Shown here: positions 34,137 to 42,291 of the stretch, piece after piece
Numbering within the stretch: position 1 is the stretch's first letter
How the letters are laid out: each line of letters starts with the position of its first letter
Origin: DQWO01 sp964478545
GTDB taxonomy: Bacteria; Desulfobacterota; Anaeroferrophillalia; Anaeroferrophillales; Anaeroferrophillaceae
Assembly: GCA_964478545.1 (NCBI GenBank)
Contig: CAYZIS010000001.1
Location: 1 to 64,000 of the forward strand
Direction of reading: 5' to 3'
DNA: 64,000 nt
Made by a program: the position numbers and the translations under genes
The notes under the pieces: model-generated
The model's input: only the letters and a program-made list of their open reading frames with translations
Databases searched by the model: none
What the model was told of the DNA's origin: nothing

Positions 34137-34815
34137 AACCAGCAGTCGACGGCGAGAACCGGCGGCCAAAAAGCGATCCTGGGTAACCTCCCTGCTTTTC
34201 TTTACTTTTGGGGTTGTCCTGACCTTTCTCGTGCTTTCCTCTCTTCCCCATCTGATTCCAAAAAAGCTACAGTCAACCATCCTGGTAAAACAATGGCAGC
34301 AAAAGTATTGGCCGACCACCAGAACCACGACCGCCAAACGACAATCACCGTCTGCTCCTAAGAAAACTGCCGCCCGGCCAGCGGTAAAAAAACCGGCACC
34401 CACCACCCTTTACGTGACTCTCTACAAGGCCAGTCCCGACTATGACGCTTTGACCCACAGCAGCAAATTGCTGAAAGCACCAAAAAAAGGAAAACTGCAA
34501 CTAGCCCGGATAATTTTTGCCGAACTGACCCGCGATGGATCAAAAACTAAATCGCCCCTGCCACCGAGAGTCCGACTGCGCTCGGTTTCTTTTTCCGGCC
34601 GGCGCATCACCCTGGACCTGTCCAAAGAAATCATCAGCGGCCTGGCCAATACCGGCAGCAGTGATGAAGTGCTGGCTGTCTACGGCCTGGTGAACACCTA
34701 CCTCAAGAATTTCTCCAACTACAGCGAAGTCCTGATTACGGTGGACGGCCACCTGGTCAAAACCCTTGCCGGACATATCGAAATCAACAAACCTCTGACC
34801 TTTTTTGAGGGATAA
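34120..34815 (+). CDS. GerMN-domain membrane-anchored protein
   Basis: A 231-residue protein overlapping the PilZ-like gene by 17 bases. One membrane segment near residues 22-43 (SLLFFTFGVVLTFLVLSS) follows a basic N-terminus, then a Lys/Pro/Ala-rich linker, then a GerMN domain (residues about 95-231: LYVTLYKASPDY, ARIIFAELTRD, VSFSGRRITLDLSKEI, VLAVYGLVNTYLKNF, VLITVDGHLVKTLAGHIEI). GerMN domains occur in spore germination GerM and in many secreted proteins of non-sporulating bacteria; the function is unknown. The domain should be periplasmic. Confidence 0.75.
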   Translation: MKKTLKTSSRRREPAAKKRSWVTSLLFFTFGVVLTFLVLSSLPHLIPKKLQSTILVKQWQQKYWPTTRTTTAKRQSPSAPKKTAARPAVKKPAPTTLYVTLYKASPDYDALTHSSKLLKAPKKGKLQLARIIFAELTRDGSKTKSPLPPRVRLRSVSFSGRRITLDLSKEIISGLANTGSSDEVLAVYGLVNTYLKNFSNYSEVLITVDGHLVKTLAGHIEINKPLTFFEG

Positions 34816-34820
34816 GTCGA

Positions 34821-35144
34821 ATGGATGAAAACTATCAACAACTGATCAAAGATTGCTTCTGGGAGTATGATGTTACCCCCGCTGACCTAAACAAAATGAT
34901 CACCTCAGGCGATGCGCGGGAAAAGTAATTTCTTTTCGAAAAAATCCTGGCCAACAGTATGCACTTGTTTCGTGATTTAAAAATTTTCCCCAAGGATACT
35001 CTCGAAATTTTAATCAACAATTATAAAGTTCCGAACTTCAATCAGGAATACCTGTCCAAACGAAAAAATATGGTTGAATACCATTTTCTTAAACAGGAAT
35101 TGAAGTGGACCATCGTCTTTCAAATTGTTCCATATGCTAGCTAA
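34821..35144 (+). pseudogene. Small conserved protein broken by a stop codon
   Basis: One frame gives a helical protein of about 100 residues (MDENYQQLIKDCFWEYDVTP, then LFEKILANSMHLFRDLKIFP, then LEILINNYKVPNFNQEYLSK) with a single in-frame TAA at 34926-34928 (codon 36). The frame stays open on both sides, so one base change explains the break. Proteins of this kind often sit beside nucleotidyltransferase-type toxin genes, but I do not recognise the family with certainty. It starts the decayed island that ends near 37.3 kb. A sequencing error is possible. Confidence 0.5.
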
Positions 35145-35228
35145 GGTCGCATTGGAATCTGGAAGATGTTCCATGAAGTTGAGCATAAAAAAAGCGGTAA
35201 ATGGACCATTATGTAATTTATATTCACT

Positions 35229-35316
35229 TCATTGGTTTTTCCCGCACCATTTTGCAAACATCTCCCGATACGCGATCTCGACCTTGCGGGCAAAACCCGG
35301 TTCATCCATAAGTTGA
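35229..35316 (-). pseudogene. C-terminal scrap of an OGT/SPINDLY-type TPR glycosyltransferase
   Basis: The minus strand reads LMDEPGFARKVEIAYREMFA then KWCGKNQ and a stop at 35229. This matches the extreme C-terminus typical of bacterial O-GlcNAc-transferase-like TPR proteins (Asp-x-Pro-x-Phe-Ala-Arg-x-x-Glu...Tyr-Arg-x-Met-Trp/Phe...Trp-Cys). Only about 29 codons remain; the rest of the gene is absent. Confidence 0.45.
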
Positions 35317-35322
35317 GGAAGC

Positions 35323-35574
35323 ATGGATATTGCGATTGACATCTGCAGTGATTGCTGTCATCCTTGACGAATCTGAACGTAACTGGATTACCAGTTGTAC
35401 GGCTGGGAAAACACTTATTGGGTCTGGTTCCATTCCCTGGGAACTGGGAAATTGGCAATGCTTTCTCTACTCTGTTTAGGCAAAACAGGTTGACATTTGA
35501 GGAAGCCCGGTGTTGTACATCCAGGTTTAATCCCTTCCACCGCGGCAATGTGGCATTGCAAGACCTGACCCCTA
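35323..35574 (+). pseudogene. PIN-domain (VapC-type) toxin, frameshifted and truncated
   Basis: Pieces of a PIN-domain toxin appear in successive frames: MDIAID (35323), SAVIAVILDESERNWITSC then SIPWELGN, and GNAFSTLFRQNRLTFEEA. At least two frameshifts separate them, and the C-terminal half, including the later acidic residues, is missing where the phrase ATTGCAAGACCTGACCCC begins. No intact antitoxin gene is visible upstream. The toxin is certainly inactive. Confidence 0.65.
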
Positions 35575-35926
35575 CCATGCTATTTGGGCATCTGAAGCGG
35601 ATGGATCTCTCCAGGTTGCAAAACATCTTTTTGAAAAAAAAGATTATTCTTATGCGCTTTTCTTTGGCCATCTTGCTATTGAAAAAATCATAAAAGCGGT
35701 ACTTGTCAAAAATACCAATCAACAGGTGCCTCGTTCTCATAATTTATTGAGATTAGCCCAAGAAGCTCAGATAGAAATAACTGGAGAACAGAAGCGTACT
35801 CTAATAAGGATTACAGCTTTTAATCTTGAATCAAGATACCCTGACTACAAAAAAGAATTCAGGGAAAAATGCACCTTGCAGTTCACTGCAATAGAACTGG
35901 AAAAAATCAAAGAGGTTTTTATATGA
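35561..35926 (+). pseudogene. HEPN-domain protein, N-terminally truncated
   Basis: A frame of 121 codons encodes most of a HEPN domain: SLQVAKHLFEKKDYSYALFF, GHLAIEKIIKAVLVKN, SHNLLRLAQEAQIEITGEQK and a helical tail. Its first ~12 residues and start codon are replaced by sequence that joins the broken PIN gene at a repeated 18-base phrase; only a GTG at 35726 could start a much shorter product. It overlaps the nucleotidyltransferase gene by ATGA, the classic HEPN-MNT toxin-antitoxin arrangement. The R-x4-6-H RNase motif of active HEPN toxins is not evident in the remaining part. It may be non-functional. Confidence 0.7.
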
Positions 35927-36370
35927 CTGAAATCGAATCTATAGTTTTGAAAAATGTCCAATTGTTTCTAGATAAACTCCGCCGCACAGGATTCCATATT
36001 TCCAAGGCCTATATTTTTGGCTCCTATGCCAAAGGACAAGTAAAGGGTGTTGCAACGAATCGGCTAACCTATTGAAATCATAGGTTTTTTAGCGAAAAAC
36101 TCCATTCGGGATTTTCCCGGAAACACTAATAAAATCAATGACTTACGGCGATCATTGCAACACCCTTAAGTAGATAAGTGGAGTGATATAGATGTGGCAA
36201 TTGTTTCTCCCCAGATAAGCAACGACCGTTTTGAAGAGCGCATAAGACTGACTGAACTGGCAATATCTGTCGATGATCGGATTGAACCGTTGCCATTCAA
36301 CCCTGACAGTTTTAGCGATGATGATCCGTTTGTACAACAAATTAAAAACGAAGGATTAGCAATCATTTGA
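35923..36370 (+). pseudogene. MNT-type nucleotidyltransferase antitoxin, split by a MITE
   Basis: The first 40 codons encode the start of a minimal nucleotidyltransferase up to AYIFGSYAKGQV; a 125-bp element is then inserted. After it the frame resumes with DKWSDIDVAIVSPQ and continues to a stop at 36368. Removing the element and one 5-bp duplicate rejoins the frame exactly, giving G-S-Y-A-K-G-Q-V-D-K-W-S-D-I-D-V, the G-S-x-9-D-x-D active-site motif of the family. With the insert, translation ends after about 50 residues. MNT proteins neutralise HEPN partners, in known cases by AMPylating them. Confidence 0.85.
36043..36167. mobile_element. 125-bp MITE inserted in the nucleotidyltransferase gene
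   Basis: Terminal inverted repeats begin AAGGGTGTTGCAA at both ends (13 bp perfect, then imperfect over about 12 more). The target-site duplication is AAGTA (36038-36042 and 36168-36172). The inside has a small hairpin (AACCTAT/ATAGGTT) and no reading frame. There is no second copy in the window and no transposase with such ends. It is a non-autonomous element of an unidentified insertion-sequence family. Confidence 0.88.
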
Positions 36371-36742
36371 TTTGGGTGCGGCTCTTTTAGAGCACAGACA
36401 AAACCCTTATGAATAAACGCTCTCTCCTTCTTATCGAATTCACCATCAATATTGGCTACTGTTGAATAACTCTTTATTTCACCGCCTATTTTTCAAAATA
36501 AAATACCTCCTTAAAACGGTAAATATGCGAATTGATCCACCAGCTTTATGCTTTCCCAACAAGCTGGTAACTCAGTGGGTTTTTTAGGCATGGGGGTGCC
36601 GGACGTGATCGGAATTAGCGCTGTTCCCTACGCCCAAAATTACGGCATTTAAGGTGTAATGGTCAAGGAGATTGACCTTGCGAGGCAGGCGAGGGGATAC
36701 CATGGTTAATGGCATCCAGAAAAAAATCGGCGGTGGCAAAGG

Positions 36743-37260
36743 CTCAATGATTTTCTATCCCAGGCTAGACAGAATGAAGAAAAGAAACAGTTTTTTGATG
36801 AACAGGAACTGAGTTTTATCGGCATTAACTCATTTGCCGATCTGGTTCGTCTGATTATCCACGATTACCACAGCAACTTCAAACTTGATCTGGTAACCTT
36901 GACCTTGGTCGATCCGGGATACGAATTACGGCGTATGGTTGAAGGGACGGAACCATAGCTGGGGTAATACCAGGAACTTATTTTTTTTACCGGAACCAAC
37001 CTCTCTGAATGATCTTTATGGTTTACAGACAGATCCTATCTTGGACATTTACAGCCATGAAAAGCATGCTTTTTTATTTCCAGGTGGGTCTCGGAGGCTG
37101 TCATCTGTAGTGCTACTGCCTTTGATACGGCGTGGAACACTGATCGGCAGTCAACAACCTTGGCAGTTATCAGGAAGAACGCTATACTGCCGATGGTTAG
37201 CCACTTGGCAACCGTGGGTCTCAAAAATTTGGACAATATGTTAAACTCTAAATTCTTTAC
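36743..37260 (+). pseudogene. Remnant of a GAF-domain (DUF484-like) signalling protein
   Basis: Frame 36743-36958 reads LNDFLSQARQNEEKKQFFDE, FADLVRLIIHDYHSNFKLDL and VTLTLVDPGYELRRMVEG, then a stop; the continuation lies in another frame (36939-37244: NDLYGLQTDPILD, SVVLLPLIRRGTLIGS, WLATWQPW). This is the GAF-like domain found ahead of GGDEF domains, as in the diguanylate cyclase family; no catalytic domain follows. Frameshifts and loss of both ends mark it as a relic. Between 36371 and 36742, and from 37261 to 37524, I see no gene. Confidence 0.55.
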
Positions 37261-37524
37261 AACAGAATAAAAGGATTATGATCAAAAAGAGAAAATAATT
37301 CAGTTCCGTATTCAAAGTGAAAATTGCTTTAGTGTGTAAAAGTCAAGTACCTTCCGGACAATTTGATGTTGGCAGTGGCAATGTCTCATTTTTGTCAATA
37401 TTCCCAAACTTAACCTTCTCTGCAATTATCTTTATGCCGTGCTGTGATTAAGTGACCATATACTACAATTCTTTTTGGAAAGCACAAGAGACCAACAAGC
37501 TGAAAAATCACCATAGTTACAAAA

Positions 37525-37560
37525 GAAAAAGGCCGTTTCTCTCACAAGAAACGGCCTTGA
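37525..37560. terminator. Terminator after tRNA-Asn (minus)
   Basis: A 12- to 13-bp stem (AAGGCCGTTTCT with its complement AGAAACGGCCTT) with a short loop. Read on the minus strand it ends in TTTTTC, 9 bases after the tRNA 3' end, so it closes the tRNA transcript. Confidence 0.88.
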
Positions 37561-37568
37561 AGCAGTTT

Positions 37569-37644
37569 TGGCTCCCCGGGTAGGATTCGAACCTACGACC
37601 TAGTGGTTAACAGCCACCCGCTCTGCCAGTTGAGCTACCGAGGA
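37569..37644 (-). tRNA. tRNA-Asn (anticodon GTT)
   Basis: On the minus strand the 76-nt sequence folds as a standard tRNA: acceptor TCCTCGG pairing with CCGGGGA (one T-G pair), D-loop TAGCTCAACTGGCAGAGC, anticodon loop CTGTTAA with anticodon GTT, and T-loop GGTTCGAATCC. The CCA end is encoded. It lies between mutS2 and the decayed island. Such tRNA genes are frequent integration sites, but I see no duplicated 3' end in the window. Confidence 0.97.
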
Positions 37645-37710
37645 ATAGGTAAAACAGGATATTCTTATAGATAAAAGAAACAGGAAAGTCAAGATTTTTT
37701 ACTGATTTGC

Positions 37711-40116
37711 TTATCCTTTGAGTTCCACCACTGTCACCGCCTGCCCACCCTGATCGGCAGGTGGATGATAATAGTCTGAGATATAAGGCAGTTGCCGCAG
37801 AAACTCATGGATTCCCTTGCGAAGTCGACCGGTCCCAAAACCATGAATAATTTCGACTTTTTCCATCCCGGCCATCATTGCCTGATCCAGATAACCTTCC
37901 AGCTCTTCCCGGGCTTCATCCACCCGTTTACCAATCAGATTAAGCGTGGGCAGTGGCGAGCCACCACTGGAAGGTACACTTACCTTAACACTCCCCGGCT
38001 TTTTAATATCCCCTTTGCTGAGGATGGAAGTAATTCTACCCATCGGCATACTGAGCCGCAGGTTCCCGGACATACAGAGAGAAACCAGCTGTTTATGCAG
38101 GTCAACGGCTTCTACTTCACCAACTTGCCGGCTGCCGACCAGCGTTACCCGATCACCAACTGAGAGACCCCCTAAATCAATAGATTTTTGTGGACGTTCC
38201 GGCACGGTGGGTAACAGTTTGCCCACCTCCTGCTTTATTTCAGCAAATTCATGACGTATTTTCCCGGTTTTTATTCTTACAAAGGGAACATCATCCATCT
38301 CCTGTTGCTTTTTCTCCAACACGGCCAGCATAGGCTTAAATTCAGCTTCCGCTTTACTGACAATCTCGGCCAGCTGCTGACTGGCAGTCTGGCGCAGGTT
38401 TTCTTGCTGTTCCAGGAGCATTTCCCGCTCTTTTCGGCATTGCTCACGTACATGAAAAGCCTCCTGCTTCAATTTGAACAGCTCCAACTCTTTATTCTGC
38501 ACCTGTACCAGGCGTTTTTCCAGTTTTTCAGCCATCACCACTACCTGATCATGGTCCCGATCAAGATAACTGCGGGCCCGGACAATGACAGAACTATTAA
38601 ATTTCAGCAGCCGGGCAACCTGGAAGGCATTACTCAGGCCGGGAACCCCATACTGCAAACGGTACAATGGCTGCAATGATTTTGCGTCAAATGAAACCGC
38701 CACGCTTTCAACCCATGGCCGTTCGTAGGCATAGGCTTTGACATTATTATAATGGGTGGTAACCAGAAAAGCGGATTTCCGTTCATGCAACTCATCCATC
38801 ACCGCCATGGCCAGGGCCGCGCCTTCCTGAGGATCAGTACCGGCACCAAGCTCATCAAATAAAACCAGGGACCGAGTATCACAACAACGAAGGATGGTAT
38901 CAATATGATGTAAATGGCCGGAAAAGGTGCTGACATCCTCACTGATACTTTGTTCATCACCAATATCGGCCAGAACCTCACTGAACAATGGAATGCTACT
39001 TTCAGCCGCTACCGGCAGTGGCAAAGCACAACGGGCCATCAGACTGACCAGCCCCAAAGTCTTGAGCGCCACAGTTTTCCCACCGGCATTGGCACCTGAG
39101 ACCACTAACCCCTGAATGCCGGGTTCAAAATCAATATCCACCGGAACCACCATTTCAGGACCCTTATCAGTTAAAAGTAATGGATGCCTGGCCTGTTTCA
39201 GAAAAAAGCCCCCAGTCCATTCGGTCAATAGCTTAGGCGCTGAGCCCCCAATCTCGAGACCATAAAGAGCTTTTGCCTGAATCTGGTCAAGAAAAAACAC
39301 CTGATCCAACACCCTGATGATCTCCCGGGTTTCGGCCCGCAGGTGGCCGGCAATCATTTTGAGAATCCTGATTTCCTCTTCCTGCTCCTCCTGCTGCAAA
39401 ATCCTTAGGTTGTTGTTGAGGCCGATAGTTTCCATCGGTTCAACAAAAAAACTCATCTGGGTCCTGGACTGATCATGAATGATACCTGAAAAATAAGTGC
39501 GGAAATTCAGTTTAACCGGTATCACGTAGCGGTTGTTGCGCTGGGTAATCAGGTGATCCTGAATAATAGGCTGGTAGGCGGGATTCTGAAGATGAGCTTC
39601 AAGGATAGTGTTAAGCTTCCGGCGGGTATTTTTGATCTGCTGGCGGATATCAGCCAGAGCGTGGCTGGCCGAATCCTTCAATTCCTCCCGCTCATCAAAA
39701 CAACTCTCGATCAAATCCATCAACGGCCTAAATGGGCGAATCCCCTCAAATAAGTTCCCCAAGAGGGAAAAGCGCTCATCCATGGCGGCGGCATAGTGGG
39801 TAATCTTTTCCAGCCGGCGGAAGGTTTCGGCTATTGAGATCAACATCTGGGGAGGAAGGTAGGTTTCTTCAACCCGAATAAGTTCAAGCTCAGCAGCAAG
39901 ATTTCGCACTCCCGACAAGGGAACGGGACCATATTCGGCTACCAGTTCCATGAACCGGGAAATCCGGCCTAATCTGGCCGGCAATTCAGGAAATAAAGAG
40001 GAGGAAAGGGGGGAAAGCTGACGGAGGGCATCCTGGGCATCCCTGGTACAGGCATGCCGGGCAACTCGTTCGGCCAGCCAAGGAAATTCCAGCACCCGGG
40101 CCGCGTGAGATTCCAT
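37711..40116 (-). CDS. mutS2: Endonuclease MutS2
   Basis: An 801-residue MutS2. N-terminal helical core and clamp (to about 290), then the ABC-type ATPase: Walker A GANAGGKTVALKTLG, Q-loop, signature region SEDVSTFSGHLHHID, Walker B LVLFDELGAGTDPQEG, and H in TTHY. A coiled-coil/KOW-like region follows (SVGDRVTLVGSRQVGEVEAV), then a C-terminal Smr domain with LNLIGKRVDEAREELEGYLD and IIHGFGTGRLRKGI. It lacks the mismatch-recognition domain of MutS1. Known roles are suppression of recombination and, in Bacillus, rescue of collided ribosomes. It is 3 bases from the upstream yqeY gene and probably in one transcript with it. Confidence 0.95.
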   Translation of the reverse strand: MESHAARVLEFPWLAERVARHACTRDAQDALRQLSPLSSSLFPELPARLGRISRFMELVAEYGPVPLSGVRNLAAELELIRVEETYLPPQMLISIAETFRRLEKITHYAAAMDERFSLLGNLFEGIRPFRPLMDLIESCFDEREELKDSASHALADIRQQIKNTRRKLNTILEAHLQNPAYQPIIQDHLITQRNNRYVIPVKLNFRTYFSGIIHDQSRTQMSFFVEPMETIGLNNNLRILQQEEQEEEIRILKMIAGHLRAETREIIRVLDQVFFLDQIQAKALYGLEIGGSAPKLLTEWTGGFFLKQARHPLLLTDKGPEMVVPVDIDFEPGIQGLVVSGANAGGKTVALKTLGLVSLMARCALPLPVAAESSIPLFSEVLADIGDEQSISEDVSTFSGHLHHIDTILRCCDTRSLVLFDELGAGTDPQEGAALAMAVMDELHERKSAFLVTTHYNNVKAYAYERPWVESVAVSFDAKSLQPLYRLQYGVPGLSNAFQVARLLKFNSSVIVRARSYLDRDHDQVVVMAEKLEKRLVQVQNKELELFKLKQEAFHVREQCRKEREMLLEQQENLRQTASQQLAEIVSKAEAEFKPMLAVLEKKQQEMDDVPFVRIKTGKIRHEFAEIKQEVGKLLPTVPERPQKSIDLGGLSVGDRVTLVGSRQVGEVEAVDLHKQLVSLCMSGNLRLSMPMGRITSILSKGDIKKPGSVKVSVPSSGGSPLPTLNLIGKRVDEAREELEGYLDQAMMAGMEKVEIIHGFGTGRLRKGIHEFLRQLPYISDYYHPPADQGGQAVTVVELKG

Positions 40117-40119
40117 AAC

Positions 40120-40563
40120 TCAGGAAAGCAATGAGGAAACCATACGGTTGACTTCCTTGCCATCCGCACGACCGGCAACCCGGGCCATTACCGCCTGCAT
40201 TACCTTGCCCATATCTTTTTTGCCGGCGGCCCCGGTCTCAGCAATAACCGTTTTAACAATACTTTCAATTTCAGCAACATTCATGGGTTCCGGCAGATAA
40301 GCACTCAGTACTTCCAGCTCTCGCTCTTCTTGGATAACCAGATCTTCCCGTCCCCCTTTTTTAAACTGGCTGATTGATTCTTTCCGCTGTTTGACCATCG
40401 TTCCCAACAGCTTGAGAATCTCATCATCGCTCAACTCATGCCGGAGAGCAATTTCCCGATTTTTCATCTCAGACCGAACCATACGAATGGTGGAAAGCCT
40501 AAGTTTCTCCTTTGCCCGGGCAGCAGTTTTCATTTCCTCAGTCAATCGTTCTTTCAGATTCAT
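40120..40563 (-). CDS. yqeY: GatB/YqeY domain protein
   Basis: A 147-residue YqeY-type protein: KERLTEEMKTAARAKEKLRL, STIRMVRSEMKNREIALRHEL, KQRKESISQFKKGGREDLV, and a C-terminal domain with VSKAEAEI-like IVKTVIAETGAAGKKDMGKVMQ...VAGRADGKEVNRMV. The family shares the tail domain of GatB of tRNA amidotransferases; its function is unsettled. The ATG follows GGAGAAGAGG. An R1 element separates it from hisF. Confidence 0.9.
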   Translation of the reverse strand: MNLKERLTEEMKTAARAKEKLRLSTIRMVRSEMKNREIALRHELSDDEILKLLGTMVKQRKESISQFKKGGREDLVIQEERELEVLSAYLPEPMNVAEIESIVKTVIAETGAAGKKDMGKVMQAVMARVAGRADGKEVNRMVSSLLS

Positions 40564-40585
40564 TTTTCACCTCTTCTCCTTTAAC

Positions 40586-40712
40586 CCAAACTTTCTGACT
40601 TGTGTTACCAGAATACATTATCAGGATGTTCGGGCCTGGCTCATAGCCGTGTCTGCCGGCAGGCAGGCACGCCGGCAGGCAGGGCTATTTTTTCATAACT
40701 CAGAAAGTTGAG
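40586..40712. repeat. R1 repeat, short form (copy G)
   Basis: About 127 bp bounded by CCAAACTTTCTGACTT and (other strand) CTCAACTTTCTGAGTT. The inside has CAGGATGTTCGGGCCTGGCT and a GC-rich palindromic core (TGCCGGCAGGCA repeated). It lies between hisF and yqeY and could form a strong RNA hairpin in a read-through transcript. Confidence 0.75.
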
Positions 40713-40745
40713 TTTTAAGTATTTGGGGAATAATAGCCAACTGCC

Positions 40746-41516
40746 TCAACAACCGGCGGCATCTCTGACCCTGACGCCACGGCCACGTAAATATTCCTTT
40801 GCCTCGCCAATAGTATATTCGCGATAATGAAAGATCGAAGCCGCCAGAGCAGCACTGGCGTTGGCTTTGGCAAAACCATCATAGAGATGTTCAAGATTAC
40901 CAACACCACCGGAAGCAATCACTGGAATGTCCACCGCGTCAACAATAGCTCGGGTCAATGGCAGATCATAACCATCCTTGGTGCCATCCCGATCCATGCT
41001 GGTCAACAAAATTTCCCCGGCACCGTACTCTTCCATTTGTTGCGCCCATGATACCGCGTCAATGCCGGTAGGTTCGCGGCCACCATAAATATACACTTCC
41101 CAGCCGCCCCCAGCCCGGGACTTGGCGTCAATAGCAACAACAATGCACTGGCTGCCAAAACGACGGGAAGCCTCCTGCACAAAGGTGGGATTTTTTACTG
41201 CCACCGTGTTGATGGAAACCTTATCCGCCCCGGCATTCAATAAATCACGTATGTCCTGCAATGACCGGATACCACCACCTACTGTCAGGGGAATAAACAC
41301 CTGTTCAGCTGTCCGCCGGACCACATCAATAATAATATTCCGTTGATCGCTGGAAGCAGTAATATCCAGAAACGTCACTTCATCGGCACCCTGCTCATCG
41401 TAGGCAGCTGCCACTTCCACCGGATCACCGGCATCCCGTAGGCCAACAAAATTAACACCCTTAACCACCCGACCGTCCTTCACATCAAGACAAGGGATAA
41501 TCCTTTTTGCCAACAT
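40746..41516 (-). CDS. hisF: Imidazole glycerol phosphate synthase, cyclase subunit
   Basis: A 256-residue HisF (beta/alpha)8 barrel. Catalytic D11 in RIIPCLDVKDGRVVKGVNF and D~130 in VVAIDAKSRAGGGWEVY; phosphate-binding GGGIRS and ASGGVG loops. It forms IGP and AICAR from the HisH-supplied ammonia. Last gene of the his part of the operon, 45 bases after hisA. Confidence 0.97.
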   Translation of the reverse strand: MLAKRIIPCLDVKDGRVVKGVNFVGLRDAGDPVEVAAAYDEQGADEVTFLDITASSDQRNIIIDVVRRTAEQVFIPLTVGGGIRSLQDIRDLLNAGADKVSINTVAVKNPTFVQEASRRFGSQCIVVAIDAKSRAGGGWEVYIYGGREPTGIDAVSWAQQMEEYGAGEILLTSMDRDGTKDGYDLPLTRAIVDAVDIPVIASGGVGNLEHLYDGFAKANASAALAASIFHYREYTIGEAKEYLRGRGVRVRDAAGC

Positions 41517-41561
41517 CTGCTCAGTCCTGTAAAAATTCCATAGAATTAACAGCCCACCTGA

Positions 41562-42290
41562 TCATACATTATCAACCAGCTTCATGGCTTCTCTTAAATC
41601 AAGCGTCCCTTCATAAAGCGCCCGGCCAGTGATGGCACCGGTTACCCCCTTGCTCTCGATGGTCAACAATTGCTTTACATCCTCCAGGGAAGCAATCCCC
41701 CCGGAGGCAATGATCGGAATCTCCAGGGCTTCTGCCAGCCTGCCGGTATCTTCCAGGTTTACCCCAGTCTGCATACCATCCCGCATAATATCAGTATAAA
41801 TAATTGCCGCCACCCCCAACCCTTGCATTTTCAGCGCCAGATCAAGGGCTTCCAGTTCCGTTTCTTCCGCCCAGCCCCGGGTGGATACCTTGCCCTGGCG
41901 GGCATCAATTCCCACACAGATACGCCCGGGGAAACGGCTGGCCGCCTCAGCAACCAACTCTTCCTGTTCAACGGCTACTGTCCCAAGGATAACCCGATCA
42001 AGACCAAGGTTGAGATAGTTTTCAATAATTTCCAGAGAACGTATGCCACCACCCAGCTGGCAGGGGATATCCAGGGATTTCACTATATTGACAATTGTTT
42101 CACGGTTCACCGGACTGCCGGCAAAGGCCCCATTCAAATCGACCAGGTGCAGATACCGGGCCCCTTCCTCCTGCCAGCGGCGAGCCATCTGCAGCGGGTC
42201 GCTGGAAAACAGGGTATCATCTTCCATCCGCCCCTGGCGAAGCCGAACACAATTGCCGTCTTTTAAATCAATGGCCGGAATAATCAGCAT
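41562..42290 (-). CDS. hisA: Phosphoribosylformimino-AICAR ribotide isomerase
   Basis: A 242-residue HisA barrel. Catalytic D8 in IIPAIDLKDGNCVRLRQG and D~129 in ICVGIDARQGKVSTRGW; phosphate loops GGGIRSLE and ASGGIASLED. It isomerises ProFAR to PRFAR, the substrate of HisFH. The start is 1 base after the stop of the lipoprotein gene, so the two are translationally coupled. Confidence 0.97.
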   Translation of the reverse strand: MLIIPAIDLKDGNCVRLRQGRMEDDTLFSSDPLQMARRWQEEGARYLHLVDLNGAFAGSPVNRETIVNIVKSLDIPCQLGGGIRSLEIIENYLNLGLDRVILGTVAVEQEELVAEAASRFPGRICVGIDARQGKVSTRGWAEETELEALDLALKMQGLGVAAIIYTDIMRDGMQTGVNLEDTGRLAEALEIPIIASGGIASLEDVKQLLTIESKGVTGAITGRALYEGTLDLREAMKLVDNV

Positions 42291-42291
42291 A

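Noticed and set aside
35141..35740. 199-codon frame on the minus strand
   Set aside because: It runs antisense to the PIN and HEPN remnants in a region of decay; only the short OGT-like piece, in a different frame, resembles a protein family.
36540..36720. Short frame reading MGVPDVIGISAVPYAQNYGI
   Set aside because: Only 20 codons before a stop, no ribosome-binding site and no recognisable family.
37569..37644. Integration (att) site at tRNA-Asn
   Set aside because: No integrase gene and no duplicated tRNA 3' end found within the window, so an integrated element cannot be supported.
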